DNA of 64,000 nucleotides from an uncultured Carboxylicivirga sp. GTDB lineage: Bacteria > Bacteroidota > Bacteroidia > Bacteroidales > Marinilabiliaceae. Positions 1-9,753 of this stretch are shown piece after piece. Under the pieces are notes generated by a model that saw only the letters and a program-made list of their open reading frames with translations, had not been told where the DNA came from and ran no database searches. Position 1 is the stretch's first letter, and each line of letters begins with the position of its first letter. The position numbers and the translations under genes are program-made. Location: assembly GCF_963668385.1 (NCBI RefSeq), contig NZ_OY764327.1, positions 1,550,001 to 1,614,000 of the forward strand, given 5' to 3'.

Positions 1-83
1 GTAATTATCATAAAAGTCTGTTTTCTGATTGATGTGTTCCCGCAGGAATACATGCTTGGGAGAATAATCAAAATAGTAAAGAA

Positions 84-3000
84 ATGGAATCAGTTAAAGC
101 GTGGCAAGAAAAGTTGACCATTCCTACTTACGAGTTAGGAAAGTCAGAAATTAATCCTGTTTTTTTTGAGAAAAGAGTTTATCAGGGTTCGTCGGGTAAA
201 GTGTATCCTGTTCCTTTTATCGACAAGGTGTATGACCATAAAGTGGATAAAAAATATCAGGCAGCAATGCTAGAAAATGAGTTTGTAAAATTAGTGATGT
301 TACCTGAGATTGGGGGACGTATTTTTGAAGCTCAGGATAAGACTAACAAAGATTATAATTTCTTTTATCAACAAAAAGTTATTAAGCCTGCTTTGGTTGG
401 TTTAGCTGGTCCCTGGATTAGTGGAGGGGTTGAGTTTAACTGGCCTCAGCACCACCGTCCTGGTACTTACTTGCCAACTGATGTATATATTGAAGAAGAA
501 GCTGATGGAGCCAGAACTATCTGGATGTCGGAATACGATCCAATGTACCGTTTAAAAGGTATGCATGGTATTCGCATTCGTCCAAACAGTTCATTAATTG
601 AATTACGTGGTCGCTTGTTTAACCGAACACCATTAACGCAAACTTTCTTGTGGTGGGCCAACGTTGCGGTTGAAGTTCATAAAGATTACCAAAGCTTCTT
701 TCCACCTGATGTGCATTATGTTGCCGATCATGCAGTACGTGCACAGAGTAGTTTCCCATTTGCTGAAAACGATTACTACGGTATTCCTTATCACGAAAGA
801 CCAGGGAAAAACGATTTACGTAACTACAATAACATTCCGGTTCCAACCAGTTACATGGTTTGTGACACTAAATACGATTTCTTCGGAGGATATGATTTTA
901 AAGCCGATGGAGGATTTATTCACGTGGCTAACCGTCATATTGCACCGGGTAAAAAACAATGGACTTGGGGTAGCGAAGACTTTGGTCGTGCATGGGATCG
1001 CGAGTTAACCGACGAAGGCGGACCATACTTTGAGTTGATGGCAGGTGTTTATACCGATAATCAACCTGACTTTACATACTTGTTACCATACGAGACAAAA
1101 ACATTCTCGCAATTCTGGTGGAGTTATAAAAACTTAGGTCCGGTACAAAATGCCAATAAAGATTTGGCTATTCGTTTGGAGATTCAACAAGGAAATAAAT
1201 TGGATTTAGGAGTAGCTTCGAGCAGTAAATTCGAAAATCTGAAGTTTGTATTGTTGATTGGAAACGAGAAGAAGATATTTGAAAATAAAACTGTATCGCC
1301 TGATTCACCTTGGAAAGATAACAGTATTCAGATAGAAGCGGGACAAGAAAACACTGTTTCTCTTATTGTATTGAACGAGGCCGGTAAAGAGTTAATTGCT
1401 TACCATCATCGCGAAGTAAGCAAAGAACGCAACCGTAAGCTTGCCTTTGAACCAAAACAACCAGAAGAGGTTGAAAGTGCTAACGAATTGGAATTAATTG
1501 GTGAGCACCTTGAGTTGTATCGTCACCCAACACGTTACCCTGAGCCATACTGGAAAGAAGCGATTAAGCGCGATCCTAAAAGCTACAAATCATACATTGC
1601 CTTAGGCCGTGTTGAATTGAAAAACGGTAAGTTTGCCGAGGCCGAGAAAAACTTCAGAACAGCAATAGATATTCAAACTACTTATCATCCTAATCCGGCA
1701 TCGGGCGAGGCACTTTATTTCTGTGGTTTGGCATGTTCGTTCCAGGGTAAAAAGGATGAAGCATATGCATTGTTCTACAAATCAACGTGGAATTCAGAAT
1801 GGCGAGCATCAGCTTATTATCAGGTAGCAACTTTGGATTGTTTGAAAGGTGATTACGAAACAGCTTTAGAACATATTGAAGCATCGTTGGACACTAATCG
1901 TCAGAATAACAAAGCTTTTATATTAAAAGCTGCGGTTCTAAAAAATCAAGGCAAAAAAGAGGCTGCTCAACAAGTAATTGATGAGTTGTTTAAAACAGAT
2001 TCACTGGATCAGTGGGCTAAATTTGAATTAGCAACACTAACAGGTAACTTCGACGATTTTATTGCGTCATCGCGTAACGATGCTCAAACTGTTATTGATA
2101 TTGCTTTTGATTATGCCGAAGCTGGATTCTATCAGGAAGCGATTGATGTAATTGAATTGCATCATAAAAACGAAATTCCTGAATGTGCAGTGCCAAATCC
2201 AATGGCTAAATCAATCATGACTGAATATATTTTGGCTTGGTTGTATGCTTTAAAAGGTGATACTGCAACATCAACAGAAATTTTAAATAAAACAAAATCG
2301 GCTTCATACGATTATGCTTTCCCATCGCGTACTTACGAGCAAATTGTAATGGAATGGGCATTGCAGGCTGATAAAGATAATGCATTAGCTGCTTATGGTT
2401 TGGGTAACTATTATTTCAACCTTAAACGCCACGAGGATGCGATTGCAGCTTGGGAATTAGCTGCCAAAGCTAACAGCAATTATGGTACATTGTATCGTAA
2501 CTTAGGTATTGCATATTGGAATACTTTTGAGGATGGCGAGAAAGCCAGAGCATCATTCTTAAAGGCTGTTGAGTTGGCACCAAATGATATGCGTATCCGT
2601 TACGAGTTTGACCAATTGCGTAAAAAGCTGAATGATGATCCTAAAGATCGTTTGGAAAGCTTATTGGAGATCAAAGATCAAATCACTACCCGTGATGATT
2701 TCTCTGTTGAATTGGCTGCTTTATATAACTTTACCGGAGATTACAACAGTGCATTAAACCTGTTGGTTAATCGCAATTTCCATCCATGGGAAGGTGGAGA
2801 AGGTCAGGTATTACGCCAGTATACTTATGCTTGTTTGAAGTTAGGACAAGCGGCTTTACAGCAAGGTGATGCTGAAACTGCATTGACTTACTTCACTAAA
2901 TCGATGGATACACCTGATAATTTAGGTGAAAAATACCATCCATTGCAAGCAGTAGCACATATCAATTACTGGAAAGGAATGGCTTTAAAAGCGATGGGTA

Positions 3001-3410
3001 AAGCTGATGAAGCAAAAGCTCATTTCGAAGCCAGTACTAATGAGGAAGGTGACTTTATTGATATGGCTGTAAGTGCTTACTCTGAATTGTCGTACTACAA
3101 AGCACTTTCGTTGCGCGAGTTGGGAAAAACAGAAGAAGCAACTGATTTGTTGAAGGGTATTAAAGCATTTGCCGAAGCTAAATTAAACGAGCAGGTACGA
3201 ATCGATTATTTCGCAACATCATTACCATTGTTGTTGGTTTTTGAAGATGATATTCAGAAACGAAATACCATCGATGCTAAATTCTTAATTGCACTGGCTG
3301 AAGAAGGATTGGAAAACGTAGCTGAGGCCGTTAAACTAGCTGACGAAATTGTTGCATTAAACTCAATGCACGTGGGTGCAGCAGATTTAAAGCTGGAAGT
3401 AGAACAATAA
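84..3410 (+). CDS. DUF5107 domain protein with C-terminal TPR repeats
   Basis: The 1108-residue product has an N-terminal half (about residues 20-340) resembling the DUF5107 family, with many aromatic residues and WANVAVEVHKDYQ- and FFGGYDF-like stretches that suggest a carbohydrate-binding or epimerase-like beta-sandwich. From about residue 475 to the end it is built of tetratricopeptide repeats (for example around residues 490-535, 790-850 and 960-1000), a helical protein-interaction scaffold. There is no signal peptide, so a cytoplasmic location is inferred. DUF5107/TPR proteins are known from Bacteroidota carbohydrate loci, but their reaction is not established. The ATG at 84 follows an A-rich leader. 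A strong hairpin terminator lies just downstream, so this is probably the last gene of an operon starting outside the window. Confidence 0.85.
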   Translation: MESVKAWQEKLTIPTYELGKSEINPVFFEKRVYQGSSGKVYPVPFIDKVYDHKVDKKYQAAMLENEFVKLVMLPEIGGRIFEAQDKTNKDYNFFYQQKVIKPALVGLAGPWISGGVEFNWPQHHRPGTYLPTDVYIEEEADGARTIWMSEYDPMYRLKGMHGIRIRPNSSLIELRGRLFNRTPLTQTFLWWANVAVEVHKDYQSFFPPDVHYVADHAVRAQSSFPFAENDYYGIPYHERPGKNDLRNYNNIPVPTSYMVCDTKYDFFGGYDFKADGGFIHVANRHIAPGKKQWTWGSEDFGRAWDRELTDEGGPYFELMAGVYTDNQPDFTYLLPYETKTFSQFWWSYKNLGPVQNANKDLAIRLEIQQGNKLDLGVASSSKFENLKFVLLIGNEKKIFENKTVSPDSPWKDNSIQIEAGQENTVSLIVLNEAGKELIAYHHREVSKERNRKLAFEPKQPEEVESANELELIGEHLELYRHPTRYPEPYWKEAIKRDPKSYKSYIALGRVELKNGKFAEAEKNFRTAIDIQTTYHPNPASGEALYFCGLACSFQGKKDEAYALFYKSTWNSEWRASAYYQVATLDCLKGDYETALEHIEASLDTNRQNNKAFILKAAVLKNQGKKEAAQQVIDELFKTDSLDQWAKFELATLTGNFDDFIASSRNDAQTVIDIAFDYAEAGFYQEAIDVIELHHKNEIPECAVPNPMAKSIMTEYILAWLYALKGDTATSTEILNKTKSASYDYAFPSRTYEQIVMEWALQADKDNALAAYGLGNYYFNLKRHEDAIAAWELAAKANSNYGTLYRNLGIAYWNTFEDGEKARASFLKAVELAPNDMRIRYEFDQLRKKLNDDPKDRLESLLEIKDQITTRDDFSVELAALYNFTGDYNSALNLLVNRNFHPWEGGEGQVLRQYTYACLKLGQAALQQGDAETALTYFTKSMDTPDNLGEKYHPLQAVAHINYWKGMALKAMGKADEAKAHFEASTNEEGDFIDMAVSAYSELSYYKALSLRELGKTEEATDLLKGIKAFAEAKLNEQVRIDYFATSLPLLLVFEDDIQKRNTIDAKFLIALAEEGLENVAEAVKLADEIVALNSMHVGAADLKLEVEQ

Positions 3411-3463
3411 TAGTTTTGTTAGAATTTTAGGTTAGTTTTTACAACCTATCTGGTTAGAAAAAT

Positions 3464-3500
3464 AGAAAGCTTCATCAATTGATGGAGCTTTCTTATTTTC
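3464..3500 (+). terminator. Rho-independent terminator after the DUF5107 gene
   Basis: A 13-base-pair stem (3464-3476 with 3481-3493, one G-T wobble) closes a four-base AATT loop and is followed by a T-rich run. It lies 54 bases past the stop codon of the DUF5107/TPR gene. Confidence 0.8.
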
Positions 3501-3664
3501 GCCCCATCGGGCGGCATTTTCATACTGTTCGAAATATCTATATGAGCAAAGTACATATTTAAATTACCTACTATCAATAGGTAACAGCTTGTTTTTTGTA
3601 TGTGTGAAGAGAATGGCATGTGGGTTGCTACGGTCTGAGCATGTTTAACCTAAACAATGTCGCC

Positions 3665-6600
3665 ATGTGTATAAGAAAAGTGTTAATTACTTCCGTTGTA
3701 TTATTGGCTTGTTGCTTAACAAGTATGTGTTCGCAAATCAGAAATCTGCCACCAGCAAATCCTAATGTATTTCCTCGTTTAAGCATTAAAAACGATTCTG
3801 TGGAGTTGGAGATACATCGTATGTCTGTTGATGTAAAAACAATGTCGAACATAGCGCTTACAACCTATGATATTACTTTTTATAACCCGCTTAATCGCTT
3901 GTTGGAAGGCGAATTCTCTTTTCCATTAAAGAGTAATCAGCAGATTGTAGGTTTTGCCATGGATGTAAATGGCATCTTACGCGAAGGTGTGGTTGTGGAG
4001 AAGAACAAAGGAAGAAGAGTTTTTGAAACCATTGTTAGGAGAGGGATTGATCCCGGCTTACTGGAGAAAACAAGTGGTAACAATTTCCGGTTGCGTGTTT
4101 ATCCCATTCCTGCTAAAGGCACTAAAAGAATTAAAATTACATGTCAGGAGGAGCTGGTTGAAGCAGATCAATCCTATATCTATCAGTTACCCTTGATGTA
4201 TAAGAATCCGATTGAAGATTTCTCAATTGTTGTTAATGCCGTTAAGTCGGATGTTAAACCCATTATTACAGACAATGATTTTACCATGTTGAGTTTTAAA
4301 AGTGATGGCGATAATTATGTAGCTTCATCGTTAAATGTAAGGGTGCAGCCAAGTGGCTTATTTCAAATGAAACTGCCGATAAAAGATCACTCGACAAGTT
4401 TATTTACCTCGCGTTTTGGTAATTACTTTTATGCCACATTTCCCATTGATTTTGAACCTAAGCATAAAGAGCAGTTAGATAGTATTGCCGTATTGTGGGA
4501 TGTTTCTGGTTCGGGGAGCAATAGAGATATGGAAAAAGAGCTGCAATTATTATCAAGTTACCTGAATTATCATCAAACAACTCATTTAAGTATTTATGCT
4601 TTTAATCATCAGCTCAAAAGAGTTAGAGAAGTTACTGTGAAAGGTGAAATTCCAACTCAACTAAAGGCTGAGTTAATGAGTATGGTATATGATGGAGGGA
4701 GTCGCTTAGATCAGATTGATTTAAATTCACTCAAAGGTAAAGAGCTTATTATCTTTAGTGATGGAATGATGAACTTAGGAGAGCTTCCTGAAACAGATAC
4801 TCAAAAAATGATTATCGCGATTAATTCTTCGCAAGTATCGGATCATACGTTTCTACGTAATATTCGGCCTCAGGAACGAGTTGTGTTTATCGATTTAGGC
4901 ACCAGTACTATCGAATCGGCTTACAACAAAATGATTACGGACCCGCTTTATGTGAAAACGAGCGTTGCCAGTGGAGAGGTAAATTACCTGGTGGGTAAAC
5001 TATCCAGCGATCAGAATAGAGTTATTGTTTCTGGTAGGGGGTTAAGTGACGAGGCTGTGTTGGATGTTAAGATAGTTTGTGGTGATAAGGTTCTTATCAA
5101 TAATAACTTTCAGTTGCAGGGAGAAGCCAGTTACGAATTACCGATAGCGCGTTTGTGTGCTGCTAATTACATTACCGTTTTGAGCCAAAACAAAGAGGAT
5201 AATAAGGACGAGATAATTCGGATGGCCAAGGCTTATGGAGTGGTTACCGATTACACCTCCTTGATGGTACTGGAAAGGGTAGAAGATTATGTGCGCTTTA
5301 AGATTGATCCTCCGGCAGAGCTCCAGAAGGAATACAACGAACTGTTGCAAAGACAGGCAGAATTGAATTCTCCTCAGATTGAGGTTGCTAAAAGCGACAC
5401 ATTGCCAATGGTAGAAGCCTTTAAAAAGTGGTGGAATACAAGCTATCCGCTACCTAATGCAAAATTGCCTGATATTGCAATGCCAGGATCGATCGAGGAA
5501 GAATTGGTTCCGGCCATTAGAGAACAACCTGCTATTACAAGACAACAAGAACAAGCTCCTCCGCCTCCGCCTGCCATAGCTAATCAGCTTACTATTGTTG
5601 AAGAGGATGTTACATTTGATGAAGAGCTTTCTCTGGATTTTACTGATATGTCGGTTGAAGAAGAAGCCGCTGATGCACCGGTATTCTTTATGATAGCAGA
5701 TAGAGAGGCCGAAGATCTGCCACCTCGTCGTGGTGGTTCGGATGTGCCAATTATTCAAACTCCGGCTATAAAAGTGAATACTGTGGCATGGGATAGCACA
5801 GCTGTGTACATTGCAGATATCCAACAATTGCCAACCAACGAACTTTACTCATATTACCTTAACAAGAAAGGAGAATACAGTAAGCAACCTTCATTTTATC
5901 TCGACATGGCTTCTTATTTGTTTGAGAAGGGAAGGATTGAGGAAGGAGTATCGGTTATAACTAATATTGCTGAGCTAAAGATTGATAATGCTGAGATTTA
6001 TCGAATAGTAGGGCAAAAGCTATTGCAGGTTAATCAGGTTGAATTGGCAGTGAAGGTTTATGAAAAGATTCTTGAATTACGGCCCGAAGATGTTCAATCG
6101 TATCGCGATTTAGCATTGGCTTATCAAAAACAGGGTAGTTTAGATAAAGCGGTTGATATGCTCAAGAAAGCAATTGAAAAGCAGGACATCAGAGGTAACA
6201 GATCTATTACAGGCATATTGGTTAATGAGTTGAATGCTCTACTTAATTGCAACAAAACGTTGGCAAATACCGATTCTATACCTGTTAGCTGGTTGTATAA
6301 AATGCCTGTAGATATTAGAATTGTATTGAGTTGGAGCAGCGATAATTCAGATGTGGATCTTTGGGTAACTGAACCAACGGGCGAACGGTGTTATTATCAA
6401 AACAAAAACACTTATTTGGGTGGACGCTTGTCGCAGGATATTACCAACGGCTTTGGTCCGGAGGAATATTGCATCAAAAAGGCAGTTAAAGGTCATTATT
6501 TCATTCAGGCTAATTACTATGGCGACAGACGTCAGAGTATTAGTGGGCCTATCACCTTGTATGCCGAGATATTTCGTAACTATGGCACGAGTCGTCAAAC

Positions 6601-6673
6601 AATCCGTCGGGTGGTGCTGCAGTTGAAAGACAAAAAGCAGGTAATTGATCTGGCAGAAATATTAGTGGAATAA
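3665..6673 (+). CDS. VIT / VWA / TPR / DUF2135 multidomain secreted protein
   Basis: I place the start at the ATG at 3665 because it begins a clear signal peptide (MCIRKVLITSVVLLACC); the reading frame is open back to 3620. The 1002-residue product contains, in order, a VIT (vault/inter-alpha-trypsin) domain at about 35-165; a von Willebrand A-like domain at about 270-415 with a MIDAS-type DVSGS motif near residue 279 and a later FSDG; a proline/acidic linker near 630; TPR repeats at about 785-840; and a C-terminal DUF2135 domain at about 880-995 beginning with the SDVDLWV-type motif. The architecture resembles inter-alpha-trypsin-inhibitor heavy-chain-like bacterial proteins. It is probably periplasmic or surface exposed and binds a protein partner through the metal-dependent VWA site. 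The substrate is unknown. A hairpin terminator follows, so it appears monocistronic. Confidence 0.85.
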   Translation: MCIRKVLITSVVLLACCLTSMCSQIRNLPPANPNVFPRLSIKNDSVELEIHRMSVDVKTMSNIALTTYDITFYNPLNRLLEGEFSFPLKSNQQIVGFAMDVNGILREGVVVEKNKGRRVFETIVRRGIDPGLLEKTSGNNFRLRVYPIPAKGTKRIKITCQEELVEADQSYIYQLPLMYKNPIEDFSIVVNAVKSDVKPIITDNDFTMLSFKSDGDNYVASSLNVRVQPSGLFQMKLPIKDHSTSLFTSRFGNYFYATFPIDFEPKHKEQLDSIAVLWDVSGSGSNRDMEKELQLLSSYLNYHQTTHLSIYAFNHQLKRVREVTVKGEIPTQLKAELMSMVYDGGSRLDQIDLNSLKGKELIIFSDGMMNLGELPETDTQKMIIAINSSQVSDHTFLRNIRPQERVVFIDLGTSTIESAYNKMITDPLYVKTSVASGEVNYLVGKLSSDQNRVIVSGRGLSDEAVLDVKIVCGDKVLINNNFQLQGEASYELPIARLCAANYITVLSQNKEDNKDEIIRMAKAYGVVTDYTSLMVLERVEDYVRFKIDPPAELQKEYNELLQRQAELNSPQIEVAKSDTLPMVEAFKKWWNTSYPLPNAKLPDIAMPGSIEEELVPAIREQPAITRQQEQAPPPPPAIANQLTIVEEDVTFDEELSLDFTDMSVEEEAADAPVFFMIADREAEDLPPRRGGSDVPIIQTPAIKVNTVAWDSTAVYIADIQQLPTNELYSYYLNKKGEYSKQPSFYLDMASYLFEKGRIEEGVSVITNIAELKIDNAEIYRIVGQKLLQVNQVELAVKVYEKILELRPEDVQSYRDLALAYQKQGSLDKAVDMLKKAIEKQDIRGNRSITGILVNELNALLNCNKTLANTDSIPVSWLYKMPVDIRIVLSWSSDNSDVDLWVTEPTGERCYYQNKNTYLGGRLSQDITNGFGPEEYCIKKAVKGHYFIQANYYGDRRQSISGPITLYAEIFRNYGTSRQTIRRVVLQLKDKKQVIDLAEILVE

Positions 6674-6683
6674 AAGTATTGAG

Positions 6684-6708
6684 AGCCCGGCAAAAGTCGG
6701 GCTTTTTA
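6684..6708 (+). terminator. Rho-independent terminator after the VIT/VWA gene
   Basis: Arms AGCCCG (6684-6689) and CGGGCT (6698-6703) enclose an eight-base loop and are followed by a T run. It begins 11 bases after the stop codon. Confidence 0.85.
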
Positions 6709-6805
6709 ATTGAGATTACTTACATTTGGGATTTATTGCATTTTTTTTGATTAATATGATGGCATTCGGCATGTGTTAATCTCAATTCTAAAAAAATAAA
6801 TTTCG

Positions 6806-8062
6806 ATGGATCATACTCAATCATCAGCCTTAATAGAAAACGATGCGGTTGTTTTAGGAATATTAATTATGGTACTGGCTGCCATTTTTTATACCAGCAA
6901 CTCATCGAAACCCATATTTAAAAAGTTTTACAAAGTAGTGCCAATGTTGCTACTGTGTTATTTTATACCTAGTTTATTAACCACCTTTGGTATTGTTGAT
7001 GGTGAAAAGTCGCAATTGTATTTTGTGGCTTCACGTTTTTTATTGCCGGCTAGTTTGGTATTACTTACTATAAGCATTAATCTGCGCGAGGTGTTTAAAT
7101 TAGGAAGCAAGGCTTTAATCATGTTTTTAACCGGAACGGCGGGTGTGATTATTGGAGGACCATTGGCTATTTTAATCGTATCGGCCATTAACCCCGATTT
7201 GATTGGAGGAGCTGGGCCTGATGCTGTTTGGCGAGGTATGACTACCATTGCCGGAAGCTGGATTGGTGGAGGTGCCAACCAGGCGGCTATGTACGAAATA
7301 TTTAAACCATCCGATCATTTATATTCCATTATGATTACGGTGGATGTATTGGTGGCTGAAGTATGGATGGCCGTATTGCTCATAGGAGTGGGCAAAGCCA
7401 ATCAGATTGATAAATACTTTAAGGCAGATTCCAGTAGTGTAAAAACCTTACGTGACAGTATGCACGAGTTTAGTCAAAAGATTGCGCGCATACCCACCAC
7501 CACCGATTTAATGGTGATACTGGCCATTGGTTTTGGGGTTACTGGCATTGCGCATTTAATGGCCGATTTTCTGGCTCCCTTTATACAAACGCATGCACCT
7601 TTCTTAAATAGATTTAGTTTAACCTCTAAATTCTTTTGGTTGATAATTTTGGCAACCACCTTTGGTATTGGCTTGTCGTTTACCAAAGTAAGACAGTACG
7701 AAGGTGCCGGTGCATCAAAAATAGGAACCTTGTTTATTTATGTTTTGGTGGCAACCATTGGTATGAAAATGGATGTATCTAAAATTTTTGATAACATAGG
7801 TTTGTTTGCTGTGGGTGGCATCTGGATGATTATTCATGTGGTATTGTTGCTGATTGTAGGTAAGCTTATTAAAGCACCTTATTTCTTTTTGGCGGTAGGA
7901 AGTAAAGCCAACATTGGTGGTGCGGCAAGTGCTCCGGTAGTAGCTGCGGCCTTTCACCCATCGTTGGCCCCTGTTGGTGTATTATTGGCCGTATTAGGAT
8001 ATGCCCTGGGCACATATGGAGCCTGGATGTGTGGATTGTTGATGCAAGCTGTGGCAGGGTAA
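6806..8062 (+). CDS. DUF819 family integral membrane protein (YjcL-like)
   Basis: The 418-residue product is almost entirely hydrophobic, with about eleven or twelve membrane segments interrupted by glycine-rich loops. The WIGGGANQAA motif near residue 152 and the KANIGGAASAPVVAAA motif near residue 368 are two similar halves, pointing to an inverted-repeat transporter fold. This pattern is typical of DUF819/YjcL proteins, which are predicted inner-membrane transporters of unknown substrate. The gene has no partner in an operon: a terminator lies upstream and the next gene on the same strand begins 61 bases later. The ATG at 6806 gives a typical family length. Confidence 0.85.
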   Translation: MDHTQSSALIENDAVVLGILIMVLAAIFYTSNSSKPIFKKFYKVVPMLLLCYFIPSLLTTFGIVDGEKSQLYFVASRFLLPASLVLLTISINLREVFKLGSKALIMFLTGTAGVIIGGPLAILIVSAINPDLIGGAGPDAVWRGMTTIAGSWIGGGANQAAMYEIFKPSDHLYSIMITVDVLVAEVWMAVLLIGVGKANQIDKYFKADSSSVKTLRDSMHEFSQKIARIPTTTDLMVILAIGFGVTGIAHLMADFLAPFIQTHAPFLNRFSLTSKFFWLIILATTFGIGLSFTKVRQYEGAGASKIGTLFIYVLVATIGMKMDVSKIFDNIGLFAVGGIWMIIHVVLLLIVGKLIKAPYFFLAVGSKANIGGAASAPVVAAAFHPSLAPVGVLLAVLGYALGTYGAWMCGLLMQAVAG

Positions 8063-8123
8063 TATATCATTAACTCATTTTTGTTTAATTAAAATAAGAA
8101 GTTTGATAGTACATCCTACAGTT

Positions 8124-8852
8124 ATGAAATCTATTTGTTTTTTAATACCTATTTTTCTATTTGGGTGTCAGACTAATGAATCATTAAACTTGATACAATC
8201 AGTTGTTAATGATGATAGTGCAAATTTCTCCAATTTCTTATTGCAGGGTGCAGATATAGATTCGACAGATATAAATGGAGAAACACCACTAAGTTTATGT
8301 GTTATTCTAAAAAACGATGAACTATTTACTATTTTGGTAGACAAAGGAGCTGATGTAAATAGATATAATAAGGACGGGGTTACTGCTTTAATGTATGCGT
8401 GTGCATACGAACAAGAAAAGATGGCTGAAGTACTTATTAAACAAGGAGCAAGTTTAAATAAATATAGTAAAGAAGGACTTACAGCTTTGCATTATGCTGT
8501 TATTCATAATCAAAAAAACACAATTAATGCATTATTAAATGCGGGTGCCGATGCTAATGTGTGTAATACGGAAGGCGATAATTTGTTAATGTCATTAGCC
8601 AATTCTGATGATACCGATTTGATTACTTTGCTTATTAAATTTGGCATCAAAATAAATAATCAGAATAAATATGGAGATACTGCCTTAATGGCTGCATGCC
8701 GCAATGGTAATTTATCTTTGGTGAGATTATTATTAGAGAATGGGGCGGATATTACTTTGTGTGATAAAAATGAGATGACCGCAGTTGATTATTCCAGATT
8801 GGAAGAAAACGACACAATAATACAACTACTTAATAAATATGGCCCGATTTAA
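8124..8852 (+). CDS. Ankyrin-repeat lipoprotein
   Basis: The ATG at 8124 is preferred over an in-frame TTG at 8103 because it begins directly with a lipoprotein signal (MKSICFLIPIFLFGC, lipobox LFGC). The 242-residue product then consists of about six ankyrin repeats, recognisable by recurring GETPLSLCV, GVTALMYAC, GLTALHYAV and GDTALMAAC units and by GADVN/GADAN turns. It is probably anchored in the periplasm or outer membrane as a protein-binding module; the partner is unknown. Its stop codon lies inside a strong palindrome shared with the convergent pectate lyase gene. Confidence 0.85.
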   Translation: MKSICFLIPIFLFGCQTNESLNLIQSVVNDDSANFSNFLLQGADIDSTDINGETPLSLCVILKNDELFTILVDKGADVNRYNKDGVTALMYACAYEQEKMAEVLIKQGASLNKYSKEGLTALHYAVIHNQKNTINALLNAGADANVCNTEGDNLLMSLANSDDTDLITLLIKFGIKINNQNKYGDTALMAACRNGNLSLVRLLLENGADITLCDKNEMTAVDYSRLEENDTIIQLLNKYGPI

Positions 8853-8861
8853 TCGGGCCAT
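8839..8861. terminator. Perfect palindrome between convergent genes, likely bidirectional terminator
   Basis: Eleven-base arms (8839-8849 and 8851-8861) are exactly complementary around one base. The palindrome overlaps the stop codon of the ankyrin gene and sits 23 bases beyond the stop of the convergent PL9 gene. The T-tract is weak, but a second short hairpin (AATCAAA/TTTGATT at about 8869-8885) lies next to it. Confidence 0.6.
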
Positions 8862-8883
8862 AGCCTTAAATCAAAGGGTTTGA

Positions 8884-9753
8884 TTAAAATATTCTCGAGA
8901 ACAAGGCTTTTCCATTGCCTGTTCCAGTACTGCCTGTTAGTGTTATATGGCCAACATTGCCATTACCATCGTATCCACATCCTAAGTTATAATTTGAAGT
9001 ACAATTAGTAACGGTATGATCTACATCCTGGCCTGAACTACCTAATTTAAAACCGTTACCATCTCCATTGGTTCCGTAACCATTATTCTTGGCAAGGCAA
9101 TGATCCATTACTACGGTGTATGGTTGACCGTATAAGTCCCATCCATCATCAGAATTGTTTTTTGCATTGCATTTGTAGAATTTATTTCCGGGGCCAGCCG
9201 AAAGTTTACATGCAAAACCATCAGCATTTTCGCCACCATTAGCTACATCATAATTATCATATGAGGTACAGTAATTAATGCTATTGTGATGAGATCCGTT
9301 ATAGATTTGTAAGCCTGAATCGCCACAACCATAGGTACGCACTCTGTATACCCAGTTGTAGCCTCCCGATTGAAATACAAGACCACAGTCTCCGGCATAG
9401 CCTATGTTCAGGTAACTAATATTCCAATAACTACCATTACATTTGATACCCCATCCATCAACAGCAGAACAGTTTATATTCGCATAATCATCTCCTCCTG
9501 TCAGGTTTATTTTTGCAGATGAGGTTCCACTTTTTAACAGTTGAAGAGTGCTTGTGAGATAAATTGTACCACTTACTTTAATAACATCTCCGGGAGAGGC
9601 ATTAGCAACGGCATTTTTTAATTCGGATTCATTAGTAACCGTTATTGAACTTTTTAAAGAACCTTCTCTTTTCTCTTCAAGAATCGGATCTTCTTTTTTG
9701 CATCCTACAAACAACATGCTTGCAAGTGCAAATAATAATAATAGATTTTTCAT
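8884..9753 (-). CDS. Pectate lyase, polysaccharide lyase family 9, lipoprotein
   Basis: The 289-residue product begins with a lipoprotein signal (lipobox FVGC, Cys18), so it is likely anchored on the cell surface or in the periplasm. The rest reads as a right-handed parallel beta-helix of short Asn/Gly/Cys-rich coils. The NADGF motif with Asp178 and the SDDGWD motif with Asp202, Asp203 and Asp206 match the calcium-binding aspartates of PL9 pectate lyases (Asp209, 233, 234 and 237 of Dickeya Pel9A) with the same spacing. Lys236 in NGFKLG is the likely catalytic base. It would cleave polygalacturonate by beta-elimination. It is shorter than typical PL9 enzymes (about 400 residues), lacking C-terminal extensions. 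It stands alone with no SusCD pair beside it; a second pectate lyase (PL10) lies 6 kb away. Confidence 0.85.
   Translation of the reverse strand: MKNLLLLFALASMLFVGCKKEDPILEEKREGSLKSSITVTNESELKNAVANASPGDVIKVSGTIYLTSTLQLLKSGTSSAKINLTGGDDYANINCSAVDGWGIKCNGSYWNISYLNIGYAGDCGLVFQSGGYNWVYRVRTYGCGDSGLQIYNGSHHNSINYCTSYDNYDVANGGENADGFACKLSAGPGNKFYKCNAKNNSDDGWDLYGQPYTVVMDHCLAKNNGYGTNGDGNGFKLGSSGQDVDHTVTNCTSNYNLGCGYDGNGNVGHITLTGSTGTGNGKALFSRIF

Noticed and set aside
3620..3664. Earlier start for the VIT/VWA protein
   Set aside because: The extra 15 residues would precede and disturb a good signal peptide starting at the ATG at 3665.
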